A DNA stretch of 64,000 nt from Haladaptatus paucihalophilus DX253 (GTDB taxonomy: Archaea; Halobacteriota; Halobacteria; Halobacteriales; Haladaptataceae), in contig NZ_AQXI01000002.1 of assembly GCF_000376445.1 (NCBI RefSeq), positions 186,001 through 250,000 on the forward strand, written 5' to 3'. Position 1 is the stretch's first letter. Every line of letters starts with the position of its first letter. The notes below the pieces were generated by a model, which did no database searches, was not told the DNA's origin, and saw nothing but the letters and a program-made list of their open reading frames with translations. Positions 52,264 to 61,748 of this stretch are shown here, piece by piece. The position numbers and the translations under genes were made by a program.

Positions 52264-52557
52264 GGAACTCGGGTCCCGGCGGACCGCCACCCGGGTCGTC
52301 GGGCGACGACCCGACGGCTGTCCGGCGTTACGGCCGCCGCGCTGACGCCGACGTAAGCCGGAGCGGGGCTTAAAACCGGGCGACCGTTAGCGACGGTATG
52401 AGGGGGCTATCCGCGCGGGAACGTGAGCGCTGACTCGACGGCGGGCGGCGATTTTCGGTGCACCGATGGCGACGTCACCTCGGACGACGGAAACGACCGC
52501 TTACCGCCAGAACGATGTGGACGTGTTAACTGCCAACGTCGGCTCACCCTCAGGACG

Positions 52558-54006
52558 ATGCACGCGACTCGTCGCCACTGGATGGTCGTCTCGTTCGGGC
52601 TCTCTTTTTCGGTGTTGGCGGTGCTGCTCGACCGTCCGGCGCTCGTCTTCGGCACGGTGGGCGTCGCGTGTTGGTCGCTCGTTCGCTCCGTCTCCTTCGC
52701 GTCGGAACTCCGACGGCAGGTCGAGGAAACGACCGTCATCCAGACGCCCGCCCGCGACAGCGTTCGGACGAACACGTCGCTATCGGTGAGCGTGGACGTC
52801 GAGGGACCGCGTGACACGCGACTCGACCTCAGCGTCGAATCTCGTCCGCCGCTCTCGAGTCGCGGGGCGAGCGCGGCGGCCCGGACCGCGACACTCGGTG
52901 CGGACGAGGCGACCGCTGCGACGACCTATTCGGTGACGATTCCGACCGCCGGAACCGCCTCGTTTCGACACCCGGTGCTCGAAAGCACCGACGAGTTGGG
53001 ACTGTTCACCGGCCGGTGGGTCGGGGACGACGAACCGACGGTGACCGTCACGCAACGGACGCCGCGGAACGTTCACGTGGGACGCGGCGGCCAAATGGCA
53101 CAGACGAGGTACGGGAATCAGCAGGCGGAACGAAACACGAGCGGACAGGCGACCGCCGAAATACGCGAGTACACGACCGGCGATAGCCTCCGCCACGTCG
53201 ATTGGAACGCGACGGCTCGGTTCAACTACCCGCACGTCCGCGAGTACGAGAACGAAGCCGACCGCAAGGTGGTGATATTCATCGACCGGCGGCCGTCGGT
53301 CGGGAACGGTCGTCCGGGCGAAACTCAGTTCGCGTACCTTCGGGAGGTCGCGCTCGCGCTCGTCGAAGAGGCCAACGAACGGTCGGATTCGATCGCCCTG
53401 TACGCGGTCGGCCGCGACGGGATAACCGCGCGCTATCCGTTCCGTTCGACGCCGACGCACTACGCGGCCATCCGCGAGACGCTCTACTCGCTCGACCCTG
53501 AAGGTTCCGAGGGCGGTGTCGGCGGAGAGAGGAGTGAGGAGCGAGCGGCCACCGAACGAATGTCCGGGTCGGTCGCGTCCAGACGGCGGAGAACCCTCCG
53601 CGGGGACGACTCGGCGTTCGCGACGCGACTCCGACCCTTCCTTACGAACGCGACCGGGGCGGGGGCGAACGCCACGCCCCTGCGTTCGACGGTCGAACGG
53701 GGACTCACGCGACACACCGAGAACGTCTCTGCCGTCGTTCTCACGTCCGACGCCCACCGGCACGAGGTGCGGGACTGCGTTCGGCACGCGAGTCAGCAAG
53801 CGACCTGGGCGAACGCGTTTCTCGCGCCGCGCGTGTTGTTCGACCCGACCGACCTGACGGACCTCGACGAGACGTACGGACGGTACGTTTCGTTCGAGCG
53901 GTTCCGACGGAAACTCGGCGCGTATCCGCGGGTGTCAGCCTTCGAGGTCGGACCGGGAGACATGCTCGAAACCGTCCTCTCCTCCGCACGGGAGGCGCGC
54001 GTCTAA
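52558..54006 (+). CDS. DUF58 domain protein
   Basis: The start at MHATRRHWMVVSFGLSFSVL (482 residues) is preferred because family proteins begin just before two membrane segments (here about 8-45). An in-frame GTG at 52423 would add 45 hydrophilic residues. After an outside beta-rich section (about 65-210) comes the DUF58 signature EIREYTTGDSLRHVDWNATARF, followed by a VWA-like region with VVIFIDRRPSVG. DUF58 proteins work with MoxR ATPases, whose gene is 1.3 kb away on the other strand. The next two small genes follow at 2 bases and with an overlap. Confidence 0.8.
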   Translation: MHATRRHWMVVSFGLSFSVLAVLLDRPALVFGTVGVACWSLVRSVSFASELRRQVEETTVIQTPARDSVRTNTSLSVSVDVEGPRDTRLDLSVESRPPLSSRGASAAARTATLGADEATAATTYSVTIPTAGTASFRHPVLESTDELGLFTGRWVGDDEPTVTVTQRTPRNVHVGRGGQMAQTRYGNQQAERNTSGQATAEIREYTTGDSLRHVDWNATARFNYPHVREYENEADRKVVIFIDRRPSVGNGRPGETQFAYLREVALALVEEANERSDSIALYAVGRDGITARYPFRSTPTHYAAIRETLYSLDPEGSEGGVGGERSEERAATERMSGSVASRRRRTLRGDDSAFATRLRPFLTNATGAGANATPLRSTVERGLTRHTENVSAVVLTSDAHRHEVRDCVRHASQQATWANAFLAPRVLFDPTDLTDLDETYGRYVSFERFRRKLGAYPRVSAFEVGPGDMLETVLSSAREARV

Positions 54007-54008
54007 CC

Positions 54009-54455
54009 ATGCTCGAACCGAACGTTCGAACGCGATTCGGCGGAGTCGCCGTCGTCGCGGCGGCGAGCGCGCTGGCGTTCGCCCACCGGGGGGAGGGGGT
54101 GGTCGCGGGGGTCGCACTGGTCGCGCTCTGGGCGTTCACCCCGGCGGTGTACGCGTTCGTCGGCGGACAACTCGCCGTCGTCGCGCTGTATCAACCCCAC
54201 GCTCTCGACTGGACGGTCCCGGTCGTCGAACTTGGGGTGACGCTCGCGCTGTTGTCGCCGTCGGTTCGGACGTCGAGCGCGCGGAGGAAGTCGGGAATCG
54301 CCGCCATCGTCGCTTGCTGTGTCGGCCTGGCGTGGGTCGGCCTCCTCGAACTCGGCACGCTAACCGTCGCGGCGGTCGTCGTCGTCGCGGCCGGTACCGC
54401 GTCGATGCTGATCACCCGGTACGGCCGTGCGGTCACGCGGGGTGACGTTCGATGA
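54009..54455 (+). CDS. Small polytopic membrane protein
   Basis: This 148-residue protein has four or five hydrophobic segments and almost no loops; cationic stretches (TSSARRKSG) mark the inside. No family was recognised. It starts two bases after the DUF58 stop and overlaps the next gene by ATGA, so it belongs to the DUF58 operon. Confidence 0.72.
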   Translation: MLEPNVRTRFGGVAVVAAASALAFAHRGEGVVAGVALVALWAFTPAVYAFVGGQLAVVALYQPHALDWTVPVVELGVTLALLSPSVRTSSARRKSGIAAIVACCVGLAWVGLLELGTLTVAAVVVVAAGTASMLITRYGRAVTRGDVR

Positions 54456-55312
54456 GCAACGAGCCACCCAGACCGGACGCGGAGCGCGATTCGCCCGGCG
54501 AGGACGAGCGGTTTCGACTGAAGGCGGAAGTCGAGATACTCCGCGAGGAGAACGCGGCGCTCCGGGAGGAGTACGCCCGCGTTCGACGGATCAGGAACCG
54601 AAACGCGGCGGTCGGCCTCGCGGTCGTGGGACTGGTCGCGGTCGGCGGAGCGGTGCTCCTGCCGTCCGTGCGGACGATTCTGCTCGTGCTCGGTGCGACC
54701 GGGTTGTTCACCGCGACGCTGGTCTACTCCCTCGAACCGACGCGGGTGCTCCCCGCGAGCGTCAGCGAAGCGGTCTACGGGACGCTGGCGGCCAACGAAT
54801 CGTCGCTCGTCGCCGAACTGGGGTTGGACGGCTCGCCGACGTACGTTCCCACCGACGCCTCGGGAACGCCGTCGGTCGTGTTGTTCGTCACGCGGGCGAC
54901 GGACGACGACCGGCCGTCGCTCCCGGATTCGGACGCCCTGTTCGTGATTTCGGACGGAGCGAACGAACACGGTGTCGCGCTCCACCCGAGCGGCGCATCC
55001 CTCCTCGACTCCGTTCGACGGTCGATACCCGACGAGGTGGGACGGACGCCGGAAGACCTCGGTAACGGTCTGGCGGAAGCCGTGGAAACCCTCGGCATCG
55101 TCGATGCGGCCTCCGCCGCGGTCGAAGACGAAAATCGTCTCACAGTGTCCGTGTCCGGGCAGTCGTACGGCTCGCTCGACCGATTCGACCACCCGGTCGT
55201 CTCGGTGTTCGCGGTAGGGCTGGCCGCCACGCTCGACGAACCGGTCCGCGTCGAACACGTCGAATCCACCGACGAAACCGACTCACTCGTCGAACTTCGC
55301 TGGGGCGAGTGA
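54452..55312 (+). CDS. Coiled-coil membrane protein of the DUF58 operon
   Basis: This 286-residue protein has a highly charged coiled-coil start (about 15-48, FRLKAEVEILREENAALREE), two close transmembrane helices (about 52-85) and a cytoplasmic domain of about 180 residues with a mixed alpha/beta pattern (LVAELGLDGSPTYVPTDASG; VSVFAVGLAATLDEP). The family is unknown to me beyond frequent association with haloarchaeal MoxR/DUF58 genes. Its stop adjoins the convergent MoxR stop with no base between. Confidence 0.75.
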   Translation: MSNEPPRPDAERDSPGEDERFRLKAEVEILREENAALREEYARVRRIRNRNAAVGLAVVGLVAVGGAVLLPSVRTILLVLGATGLFTATLVYSLEPTRVLPASVSEAVYGTLAANESSLVAELGLDGSPTYVPTDASGTPSVVLFVTRATDDDRPSLPDSDALFVISDGANEHGVALHPSGASLLDSVRRSIPDEVGRTPEDLGNGLAEAVETLGIVDAASAAVEDENRLTVSVSGQSYGSLDRFDHPVVSVFAVGLAATLDEPVRVEHVESTDETDSLVELRWGE

Positions 55313-56347
55313 TCAGGCGTCGTCCTGGTGGTCGTCGTCCGTCTGCTGGTGGTCGTCACCCTGCTGGTGCCCACCGTCAGGGGTCGGGACGAGTTCGTCC
55401 ATCGTGCTTCCCGGCGGGTCGATAGACTCCTCGACGGAATCGAGTACGTCCGCCACCGTCGTCTCGCGTAACTCCGCGTCCGCGTCGAGCACCAATCGGT
55501 GGATGAGCACGGAACGAAGGTGAAACTTCACGTCGTCGGGTACCACGTAGGAACGGCCGTGAATCGCCGCTCGCGCCTTCGCGGTCTGGAGGAACGCTAT
55601 CGATGCGCGCGGGGAGCCGCCGTACTCGACCGCCTCGTGCGTTCGAACCGCCTCGACGAGCCGCCGGATGTACGTTTTTATTTCCGGGGCGACGTGGACC
55701 TCGGTGACCTCACGTCGCGCGTCGTCGATGGCGTCGGCCGTCACGACCTGCGCTACGTCGTCCGGCCCGAGGTTCGGGTTCACATCGATGCGGTCGAGCA
55801 GTTCCTGCTCTTCGTCGGCGGACGGGAGGTCGACCACGACTTTCTGCTGGAACCGGTCGCGCTGGGCCTCCGGGAGTTGGTATGTTCCCTCCATGTCGAT
55901 GGGGTTCTGCGTGGCGATGACCATGAACGGGTCGGGAAGCGAGAGCGTCTCGCCGTTGATGGTCACGTGTTCTTCTTCCATCGCTTCGAGGAACGCGCTC
56001 TGGGTTTTCGGCGTGGCGCGGTTGATCTCGTCGGCGACGACGAGGTTAGCGAAGATGGACCCCTTTTGGAGCGTGAACTCGCCGGTCCCCTCCCGGTAGA
56101 CGTGGGTGCCGGTGATGTCGGCGGGCAGCAGGTCGGGCGTCATCTGAATCCGGCTGTGCGAGAGGCCGGTCGCCCCCGCGAAGAGATTTGCGACCATGGT
56201 CTTTGCGATGCCGGGGACGCCTTCGAGCAGGACGTGGCCGCCGGTCAGCAGGGAAACCGTGAGGTGTTCGACGAGGTTTTCCTTCCCGATGAGCACGTGG
56301 CTGACCTCCGTCAGAATCGAGTCGTACAGCGCCTCGGCGTCAGTCAT
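55313..56347 (-). CDS. MoxR-family AAA+ ATPase
   Basis: The start at MTDAEALYDSILTEVSHVLI gives 344 residues. Walker A is GVPGIAKT (43-50), Walker B VVADEINR with Asp106/Glu107, and sensor words are ATQNPIDMEGTYQLPEAQRD. MoxR ATPases act as chaperones that activate or assemble VWA/DUF58 partner complexes. The last 25 residues are a Gln/His/Asp-rich tail (GGHQQGDDHQQTDDDHQDD), probably disordered and able to bind metal. It overlaps the upstream DUF4350 gene by eight bases. Confidence 0.92.
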   Translation of the reverse strand: MTDAEALYDSILTEVSHVLIGKENLVEHLTVSLLTGGHVLLEGVPGIAKTMVANLFAGATGLSHSRIQMTPDLLPADITGTHVYREGTGEFTLQKGSIFANLVVADEINRATPKTQSAFLEAMEEEHVTINGETLSLPDPFMVIATQNPIDMEGTYQLPEAQRDRFQQKVVVDLPSADEEQELLDRIDVNPNLGPDDVAQVVTADAIDDARREVTEVHVAPEIKTYIRRLVEAVRTHEAVEYGGSPRASIAFLQTAKARAAIHGRSYVVPDDVKFHLRSVLIHRLVLDADAELRETTVADVLDSVEESIDPPGSTMDELVPTPDGGHQQGDDHQQTDDDHQDDA

Positions 56348-57476
56348 CGTCCTCACCTCCCGTTCGCGCGGCGCGACTGGCGGCGACGACCCGCTCGATG
56401 CGGTCCCGCGACCACGACGGATACCGGCGTTCGATGGCGGCGGCCAACTCGTCGTCCTCGACGGACGGGACGGCGGACGCGTCGGCGTTCGCCCCGAACC
56501 GGCGGCTCCAGCCGACTCGCGCCGACAGCCGGGAAACAGCGTTCGAAATCGACTTCGGGTGGCGCACAGCGAGGGCGACGAGGGCGAGCGCGCTGACGAG
56601 GGTGAGCTGTGCCGCGAGCGACCGCCGAAGGACGACGAGCACGAGGGCGAACGGTGGCGGCGCTTCGCCGTGCGCGTAATCGAAGACGGCGCGGTCGTGT
56701 GCGGCGAGCAGGTCCCGAACGAAGCGTTCGTTGCCCGGACGGGAGAGCATCGAGTTGATGGCGATGCTCGGGTCGCCGACGACGACGACTCGCCCGTCGC
56801 CGACGGTCTCGACCGTCGCAACGGGATAGCTGTCGAGGTGTTCGGTCCCGTCGAGCGTCCCGTTGCCGTTCACGTCGCGGTAGCCGAAGTCGGACGTGGC
56901 GGCGAGCGTAGTCGCCCCGTTCGGTCGGATAGCGGTTCCGTAGTTGAGCGTCAGTCGGTCCGCCGTTGCGACGAGCGAATCGTTCGCGGCGGTCGTGTTT
57001 GCGGTGGTCGTGTTTGCGGCGGTCGTGTTTGCGGTGGTTGCGATTGGCATGGCTGGTGAGTGGTAGTTGTGTCGTTCGTCGCGGAGGGCGGCCCCGTCGA
57101 TTCGGGCGTCCGCGCCGAGCGACGCGAGGAGGTCGTTGCTTCGGTTCGCGCGGTCGTCCATCACGACGACGGTGCCGCCGCGACGGACGAACCGGCGCAA
57201 GGCCATCCCCCGCGAATCCGACTGCGGGGCGACGACGAAGGCGACTGTCCCGTTCGCGCGAAGCGTACGATACCGCGACGGTTCGAGCACGACGTTCGGT
57301 CCGCCCCCGGAGTCGTCTATCCACCCGCGAAGGGTCGAAGTCCCGTCCCACGTGGGATTGTACGCGCCGAAATCGCGGGTCGAACTGACGCTTCCGACGG
57401 CTATCGTGACGAGAACGAGTATCGACAGGACGAGCAACGCAGCGGTCGGAGCACGGGGCGAGCCGCGTCCGTTCAC
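56340..57476 (-). CDS. DUF4350 domain protein
   Basis: GTG start, 378 residues. An N-terminal transmembrane helix (about 12-30) is followed by an outside domain of the DUF4350 type (about 35-240, WIDDSGGGPNVVLEPSRYR; FVRRGGTVVVMDDRANRSN), a second membrane segment near 285-305 and a cytoplasmic tail rich in Arg and acidic residues. A Thr/Asn/Ala-repeat stretch of about 20 residues (TTANTTAANTTTANTTAAN) lies in the outside domain and holds several N-glycosylation sequons (NTT, NDS). It is first in an operon with MoxR. Confidence 0.82.
   Translation of the reverse strand: MNGRGSPRAPTAALLVLSILVLVTIAVGSVSSTRDFGAYNPTWDGTSTLRGWIDDSGGGPNVVLEPSRYRTLRANGTVAFVVAPQSDSRGMALRRFVRRGGTVVVMDDRANRSNDLLASLGADARIDGAALRDERHNYHSPAMPIATTANTTAANTTTANTTAANDSLVATADRLTLNYGTAIRPNGATTLAATSDFGYRDVNGNGTLDGTEHLDSYPVATVETVGDGRVVVVGDPSIAINSMLSRPGNERFVRDLLAAHDRAVFDYAHGEAPPPFALVLVVLRRSLAAQLTLVSALALVALAVRHPKSISNAVSRLSARVGWSRRFGANADASAVPSVEDDELAAAIERRYPSWSRDRIERVVAASRAARTGGEDDD
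56990..57050 (+). repeat. 15-bp tandem repeats encoding an Asn/Thr/Ala stretch
   Basis: About four 15-base units of the form GTCGTGTTTGCGGTG / GTCGTGTTTGCGGCG follow each other; the minus strand encodes NTTAA/NTTTA repeats in the DUF4350 protein. As 15 is a multiple of three, copy-number change would only lengthen or shorten the sequon-rich stretch. Confidence 0.85.
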
Positions 57477-57661
57477 TGTCGCTCCTCACACCCCGAGGAC
57501 GCTATCCACGTCCCGGTCGCTCGCCATCGTCTGTCGGTCCCACCCGGTCCGAGAACGGCCCCCACGCGCGTTTTGCACGGTACCGCCTGTAAACGCGCTC
57601 CGGTCATTATCGGTGATGCGACGATGGTCCTTACAAAGGTATCGGCTATCGTGACGAATCA

Positions 57662-57889
57662 ATGGCGGAGTATATCGTTCGTATCCGAGACGGGACGGTC
57701 CAGCGGGAACAGGATGGTGCGATGAACGAAGAACAGTTCATTCAGTGTGGAGAAATGAAATGGTACTGTAAATTCACCATACACAACCCGTTTTACGCGA
57801 CGATTTCCGCGGAACGGATTCGTTGCGCCGAGCGAACAACGGTTCGAACGGACGAACGCGCGTCACCGCGAACGATATGTGCGAAATAG
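57662..57889 (+). CDS. Possible small hypothetical protein (75 aa)
   Basis: The frame begins MAEYIVRIRDGTVQREQDGA and includes ECGEMKWYCKF-like aromatic and Cys words (QCGEMKWYCKFTIHNPFY). It has mixed charge, no known domain and a basic C-terminus unlike most proteins around it. The composition of the first half is protein-like. It could be real or a remnant. Confidence 0.3.
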   Translation: MAEYIVRIRDGTVQREQDGAMNEEQFIQCGEMKWYCKFTIHNPFYATISAERIRCAERTTVRTDERASPRTICAK

Positions 57890-58230
57890 TCCAGTCGTAA
57901 CGGCGTTATCACTCGCTGGACCGGGAGGTAACGTCGAAGTGGGCGCACACCCTCGGACTCGTGTTCTTACCGTCTCGGATGGGTCACGAACGGTCCCCAG
58001 ATACCGTCGAAATATCGAGGTTAGACCGTCGGAATCATCTAAATAACAAATAAAGGTGCTCGCTTAGGAGGGCCGTGATATATATGATACCGTCATCGCT
58101 CGATGGACGACAGATCGCTGGTGGACGCCGCGTCCGAACGGCACAACCGCCGAAACGCGAAGAAACACCAAAATCGATCGAGAAAAGCGAAGACGAGAGA
58201 GCGTCGATGGAACGAGCAAACGCCACCCAC
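57890..58230. other. Intergenic region before the second glmS
   Basis: No convincing gene is present. An AT-rich run at 58038-58090 (CTAAATAACAAATAAAGGTG, then GTGATATATATGATACC) is a likely promoter about 160-200 bases before the glmS start. That would give an unusually long leader for a haloarchaeal gene, ending in the strong ribosome-binding site. Confidence 0.45.
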
Positions 58231-58239
58231 AGGAGGTGA
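58231..58239 (+). promoter_or_regulatory. Full-length Shine-Dalgarno sequence before glmS copy 2
   Basis: AGGAGGTGA is complementary to the archaeal 16S rRNA 3' end over its whole length and stands seven bases before the ATG. It fixes the glmS start and rules out the longer in-frame upstream ATG at 58103. Confidence 0.75.
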
Positions 58240-58246
58240 CCGTTCT

Positions 58247-60046
58247 ATGTGTGGCATCATCGGGTGTGCGGGGGACGACGGCGACATGGTTCCGACGTTG
58301 TTGAACGGACTGGCAAAGTTGGAGTATCGCGGATACGACTCGACGGGGTTGGCGGTCAGCGGGTCCGATATCCGAGTCGTCAAGCGCGAAGGGGACCTCG
58401 ACGAACTCGTCGGGACGGTCGATTCGGAGTTCGACCGCGGCGGCGCGGCAGGTATCGGCCACACACGGTGGAGCACGCACGGAAAGCCGTCCGACGAGAA
58501 CGCACACCCGCACACGGACTGTGCGGGCCGGGTCGCGGTCGTGCACAACGGTATCATCGAGAACTATCAACTCCTCCGCGACGAGTTACAATCGTTGGGT
58601 CACGAGTTCGAGAGCGAAACAGACACGGAAGTCGTCCCGCACCTCATCGGTCACTACTTGGACACCGGGTTGGCGCGGAAGGACGCGTTCCGTCGAGCGG
58701 TCGAAAAGTTGGACGGAAGCTACGCGCTCGCGGCGGTATTCGACGACCACGACGAAGTGATGGCGACGAAAAAGGATTCGTCGCTCGTCCTCGGCGTCGG
58801 CGACGGGACGTACGTGGCGAGCGACGTGACCGCGCTCGTCGGGCACACCGATACCGTCGTCCACCTGCACGACGGGGAGTTCGCCTTCCTTACCGAAGAC
58901 GGTTACACCATCGTCGATGAGAGCGGGACGCCGCAGTCGAAGACGGGGACGGAAATCGAGTGGGACGCGGAGTCGGTCACCAAGGGCAGCCACGACCACT
59001 ACATGCGAAAAGAGATTCACGAACAGTCGAACGCGCTGCGCGAGTGCCTTCGTGACCGGTTTTCGACGGGGGATTCCGTCTCACTCGACGCCATCGAGGA
59101 CGGCTACCGTCCGGAGTCCGTCCACCTCGTCGCGTGCGGAACGAGCTATCACGCGGCGCTCTACGGAGCGAAGCTGTTGCGAAAGCGAGGGATCCAGGCG
59201 CAGGCGCATCTGGCGAGCGAGTACGCGCTGTCCCCGCCACCGGTACGGGACGGGGCGCTGGTCGTCGGCGTCACCCAGAGCGGCGAGACGGCGGACACGC
59301 TCAGTGCGCTCCGAACGGCCACAGCGGAGGGTGCGCGTACGCTCGCGCTGACGAACGTCGTGGACAGCACCGCGGCGCGCGAGTGCGACGACGCGCTCTA
59401 CATCCGGTCGGGACCGGAAATCAGCGTCGCCGCCACGAAGACGTTCGCCAGCCAACTCGTCACGCTCGTGCTGTTCGCGCTCCAGTCGTCCGGTCAGACG
59501 AGTGACGAGACGGAGCGGCTCCTCTCGGCGCTCACCGAACTGCCGGAACACGTCCAACGCCTCCTCGAAACGACGGCGGCACCGACGACGGCCCGCCGAT
59601 TCGCGGACAGTTCCGGCTACTTCTTCATCGGCCGGGGGGTGCAGTATCCCGTCGCGTTGGAGGGCGCGCTCAAGATGAAGGAGATAACCTACGAGCACGC
59701 GGAGGGGTTCGCCGCGGGCGAACTCAAACACGGGCCGCTCGCGCTCGTGACGGAGGACACGCCCGTCTTCGTCTCAGTCGTCGGCGACGACGAAACCGCC
59801 CGGAAGACGGTCGCCAACGCGAAGGAAGTGAAAGCGCGCGGCGCGCCGCTCGTGGCCGTCACCGACGGCGTGTCGTCCATCGACCGCTTCGCGGACGAGG
59901 TTCTGACGATTCCGCGAACGAATCGCACGCTCGCGCCGATACTCGTCAACGTGCAGTATCAACTGCTCGCGTACCACACGGCCGACCACCTCGGCCGCGA
60001 CATCGACAAACCGCGAAACCTCGCCAAGAGCGTCACCGTCGAGTGA
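58247..60046 (+). CDS. glmS: Glutamine--fructose-6-phosphate aminotransferase, copy 2
   Basis: The start at MCGIIGCAGDDGDM gives 599 residues and places the glutaminase nucleophile at Cys2, as required. GHTRWSTHG and HPHTDCAGRVAVVHNGII belong to the glutaminase half; VACGTSYHAA, TQSGETADTLSAL and EGFAAGELKHGPLAL to the SIS half; DKPRNLAKSVTVE is the end. It is complete and differs from copy 1 over the whole length, so it is an old paralogue and not a recent duplicate. It stands alone with a long leader, unlike copy 1 in the glmU operon. Its last 14 bases overlap the convergent membrane-protein gene. Confidence 0.94.
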   Translation: MCGIIGCAGDDGDMVPTLLNGLAKLEYRGYDSTGLAVSGSDIRVVKREGDLDELVGTVDSEFDRGGAAGIGHTRWSTHGKPSDENAHPHTDCAGRVAVVHNGIIENYQLLRDELQSLGHEFESETDTEVVPHLIGHYLDTGLARKDAFRRAVEKLDGSYALAAVFDDHDEVMATKKDSSLVLGVGDGTYVASDVTALVGHTDTVVHLHDGEFAFLTEDGYTIVDESGTPQSKTGTEIEWDAESVTKGSHDHYMRKEIHEQSNALRECLRDRFSTGDSVSLDAIEDGYRPESVHLVACGTSYHAALYGAKLLRKRGIQAQAHLASEYALSPPPVRDGALVVGVTQSGETADTLSALRTATAEGARTLALTNVVDSTAARECDDALYIRSGPEISVAATKTFASQLVTLVLFALQSSGQTSDETERLLSALTELPEHVQRLLETTAAPTTARRFADSSGYFFIGRGVQYPVALEGALKMKEITYEHAEGFAAGELKHGPLALVTEDTPVFVSVVGDDETARKTVANAKEVKARGAPLVAVTDGVSSIDRFADEVLTIPRTNRTLAPILVNVQYQLLAYHTADHLGRDIDKPRNLAKSVTVE

Positions 60047-61748
60047 CGTTTCCGCGACCGCTTCCGGTGGCGGACAGCCCCGCCGCTGGACCGCGACCGG
60101 TATCGACAGAACAGGTGCCGCTCCCGCGCGGCGTGGTAATGACGAGGGGGTCGCGGCCGTGCGCCGAGTAGACGACGTTTCGCCGGGCGACCCAGCGGTC
60201 GTAGCGGCGCGTCGTGACCGCGGTCGGGGATGACGGAAACAGTTGCGCCCCGACCGTCGTCCACGAGCGCTGTGCGACGACCGGGCAGTTCGGCGGCGGC
60301 CCGTTCCCGTGGAGCCACCCGTACAGCGGCGTGTATCGCGCGTCGGCCCGGCCCGGATAGTAGTTCGTCGAGAGGATGACCACGTGTCCGTCGCCGACCC
60401 ACCCGCCGTCGATTTCGTTCGAGGCGAACGTCGCGGTGGCGAACTCGGACGGCGTTACCGTCGGTTGAGCGGACGTGGCGTGCAGGCCCGCGAAGGCGAC
60501 TGGAACGCTCGCGACCACACAGAGCGCGAGAAGCGGAACCGCGAGTCGGCGGACGGCGGTCCGAACCGCGGTTTTCGACGTTCGACGGACGCCGACATCG
60601 ACGACCGCCAACGACGCGAGCGCGCACATGGAGAAGTGGGTGAATATCTGGCTTCGGACGGCGAGCGACTCGTACTCGTGCGTGAGGGAACCGGTCAGCG
60701 CGAACCCGATGAGGACGAGCGGGGCGGCGAGGAGGGAACCGACGACGACGGCGGGCCCTCCCGCGTCGGACGCCCGCGGCAATCCCCACGCAGCCAGCAG
60801 GCCGATACCCGCGATCGGAAGCAATAACGCGAGTTGGAGCGCGTCCGTTCCGGCCGTGCCGGGGAAGATGGGAAGAAAGTGATTGGCGACCAACAGCGTC
60901 ACCACGCCGACGATGAGGCCCGCCGGAACGAGGCGCTGGACGGTCGTTCCCACGGACGGGAGCAGCGAGACGAACGCCACGAGGAAGACCAACCACGCGA
61001 GAAACAGGCCGGGAAGCGAGGAGACGTAGCTGGCCTCCGCCAGACCCGTGAACTGATAGTAAGCCACCGTGAACGTCCAGAAACCGACGAGGACGACGAT
61101 GCCGAAGGCGACCCGGCGCGTCGTCGGTCGTCGGAGCGAGCGGACGAACACGGCGAGCAACGCGAGCGCGGCGACCATCGCGCCGAGATTGTGCGTGAAC
61201 GGCAGGAACGCGACGGACACGAGCGTCAGCGCCATCCACGCCGGGCGTTCGGTCCGGAGCGCCCGGTAGAACGCGATGACGGTCACGAGGACGAGCGCGT
61301 GGCCGAGCATCTCGCTGCTGACGGCGGCCGAACGACCGAGGTAGACGCCCTCGGCGGCCAACGCCAACCCGGCGAGGGTGGCCGCGATTCGCGTGTGCGA
61401 CGGCTTCCAGTCGCGCCGAGCACAGACGCGGCGGACGACGCTCACGACGACGAGCGCGGGAACCGTCCCGATGACCGCGACGAGGAACTGCGAGACGGCG
61501 AGCGGACCCGCGCCGGTCGCCTGACTCACCCCGGTCAGGTACGCGGCGAAGACGTACTCGTCGGGGTTGAGAAAGCGACCCGCTGCAGCGAGGTGTCCCG
61601 CGGCACCGGCCTTTCGTGCCAGCGCGGCGAAGTGGTAGCCATCGACGTTGTACGGCAGGGACGTCCAGTGGAGCGGGAGCGTCCGCATCGCCACGCCGAC
61701 GAGGAACACCGCGAGGCCGATGAGCAGGTAGCGACGTCGGTCAGTCAT
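60033..61748 (-). CDS. Polytopic membrane protein, GT-C-like
   Basis: The start at MTDRRRYLLIGLAVFLVGVA gives 571 residues with about twelve hydrophobic segments and a C-terminal outside domain after about residue 440 (SEFATATFASNEIDGGWVGD). The first outside loop has YNVDGYHFAALARKAG, an Asp-containing motif like that of GT-C transferases; the layout resembles the protein at 43623-45320. The sugar or acceptor is unknown. Its start overlaps the stop of the FtsX-type permease gene by eight bases. Confidence 0.75.
   Translation of the reverse strand: MTDRRRYLLIGLAVFLVGVAMRTLPLHWTSLPYNVDGYHFAALARKAGAAGHLAAAGRFLNPDEYVFAAYLTGVSQATGAGPLAVSQFLVAVIGTVPALVVVSVVRRVCARRDWKPSHTRIAATLAGLALAAEGVYLGRSAAVSSEMLGHALVLVTVIAFYRALRTERPAWMALTLVSVAFLPFTHNLGAMVAALALLAVFVRSLRRPTTRRVAFGIVVLVGFWTFTVAYYQFTGLAEASYVSSLPGLFLAWLVFLVAFVSLLPSVGTTVQRLVPAGLIVGVVTLLVANHFLPIFPGTAGTDALQLALLLPIAGIGLLAAWGLPRASDAGGPAVVVGSLLAAPLVLIGFALTGSLTHEYESLAVRSQIFTHFSMCALASLAVVDVGVRRTSKTAVRTAVRRLAVPLLALCVVASVPVAFAGLHATSAQPTVTPSEFATATFASNEIDGGWVGDGHVVILSTNYYPGRADARYTPLYGWLHGNGPPPNCPVVAQRSWTTVGAQLFPSSPTAVTTRRYDRWVARRNVVYSAHGRDPLVITTPRGSGTCSVDTGRGPAAGLSATGSGRGNVTRR

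Noticed and set aside
58247-60046. The SIS-domain gene as the missing MurQ etherase
   Set aside because: It has the Cys2 glutaminase domain and both SIS domains of GlmS; MurQ is about 300 residues with a single SIS domain.
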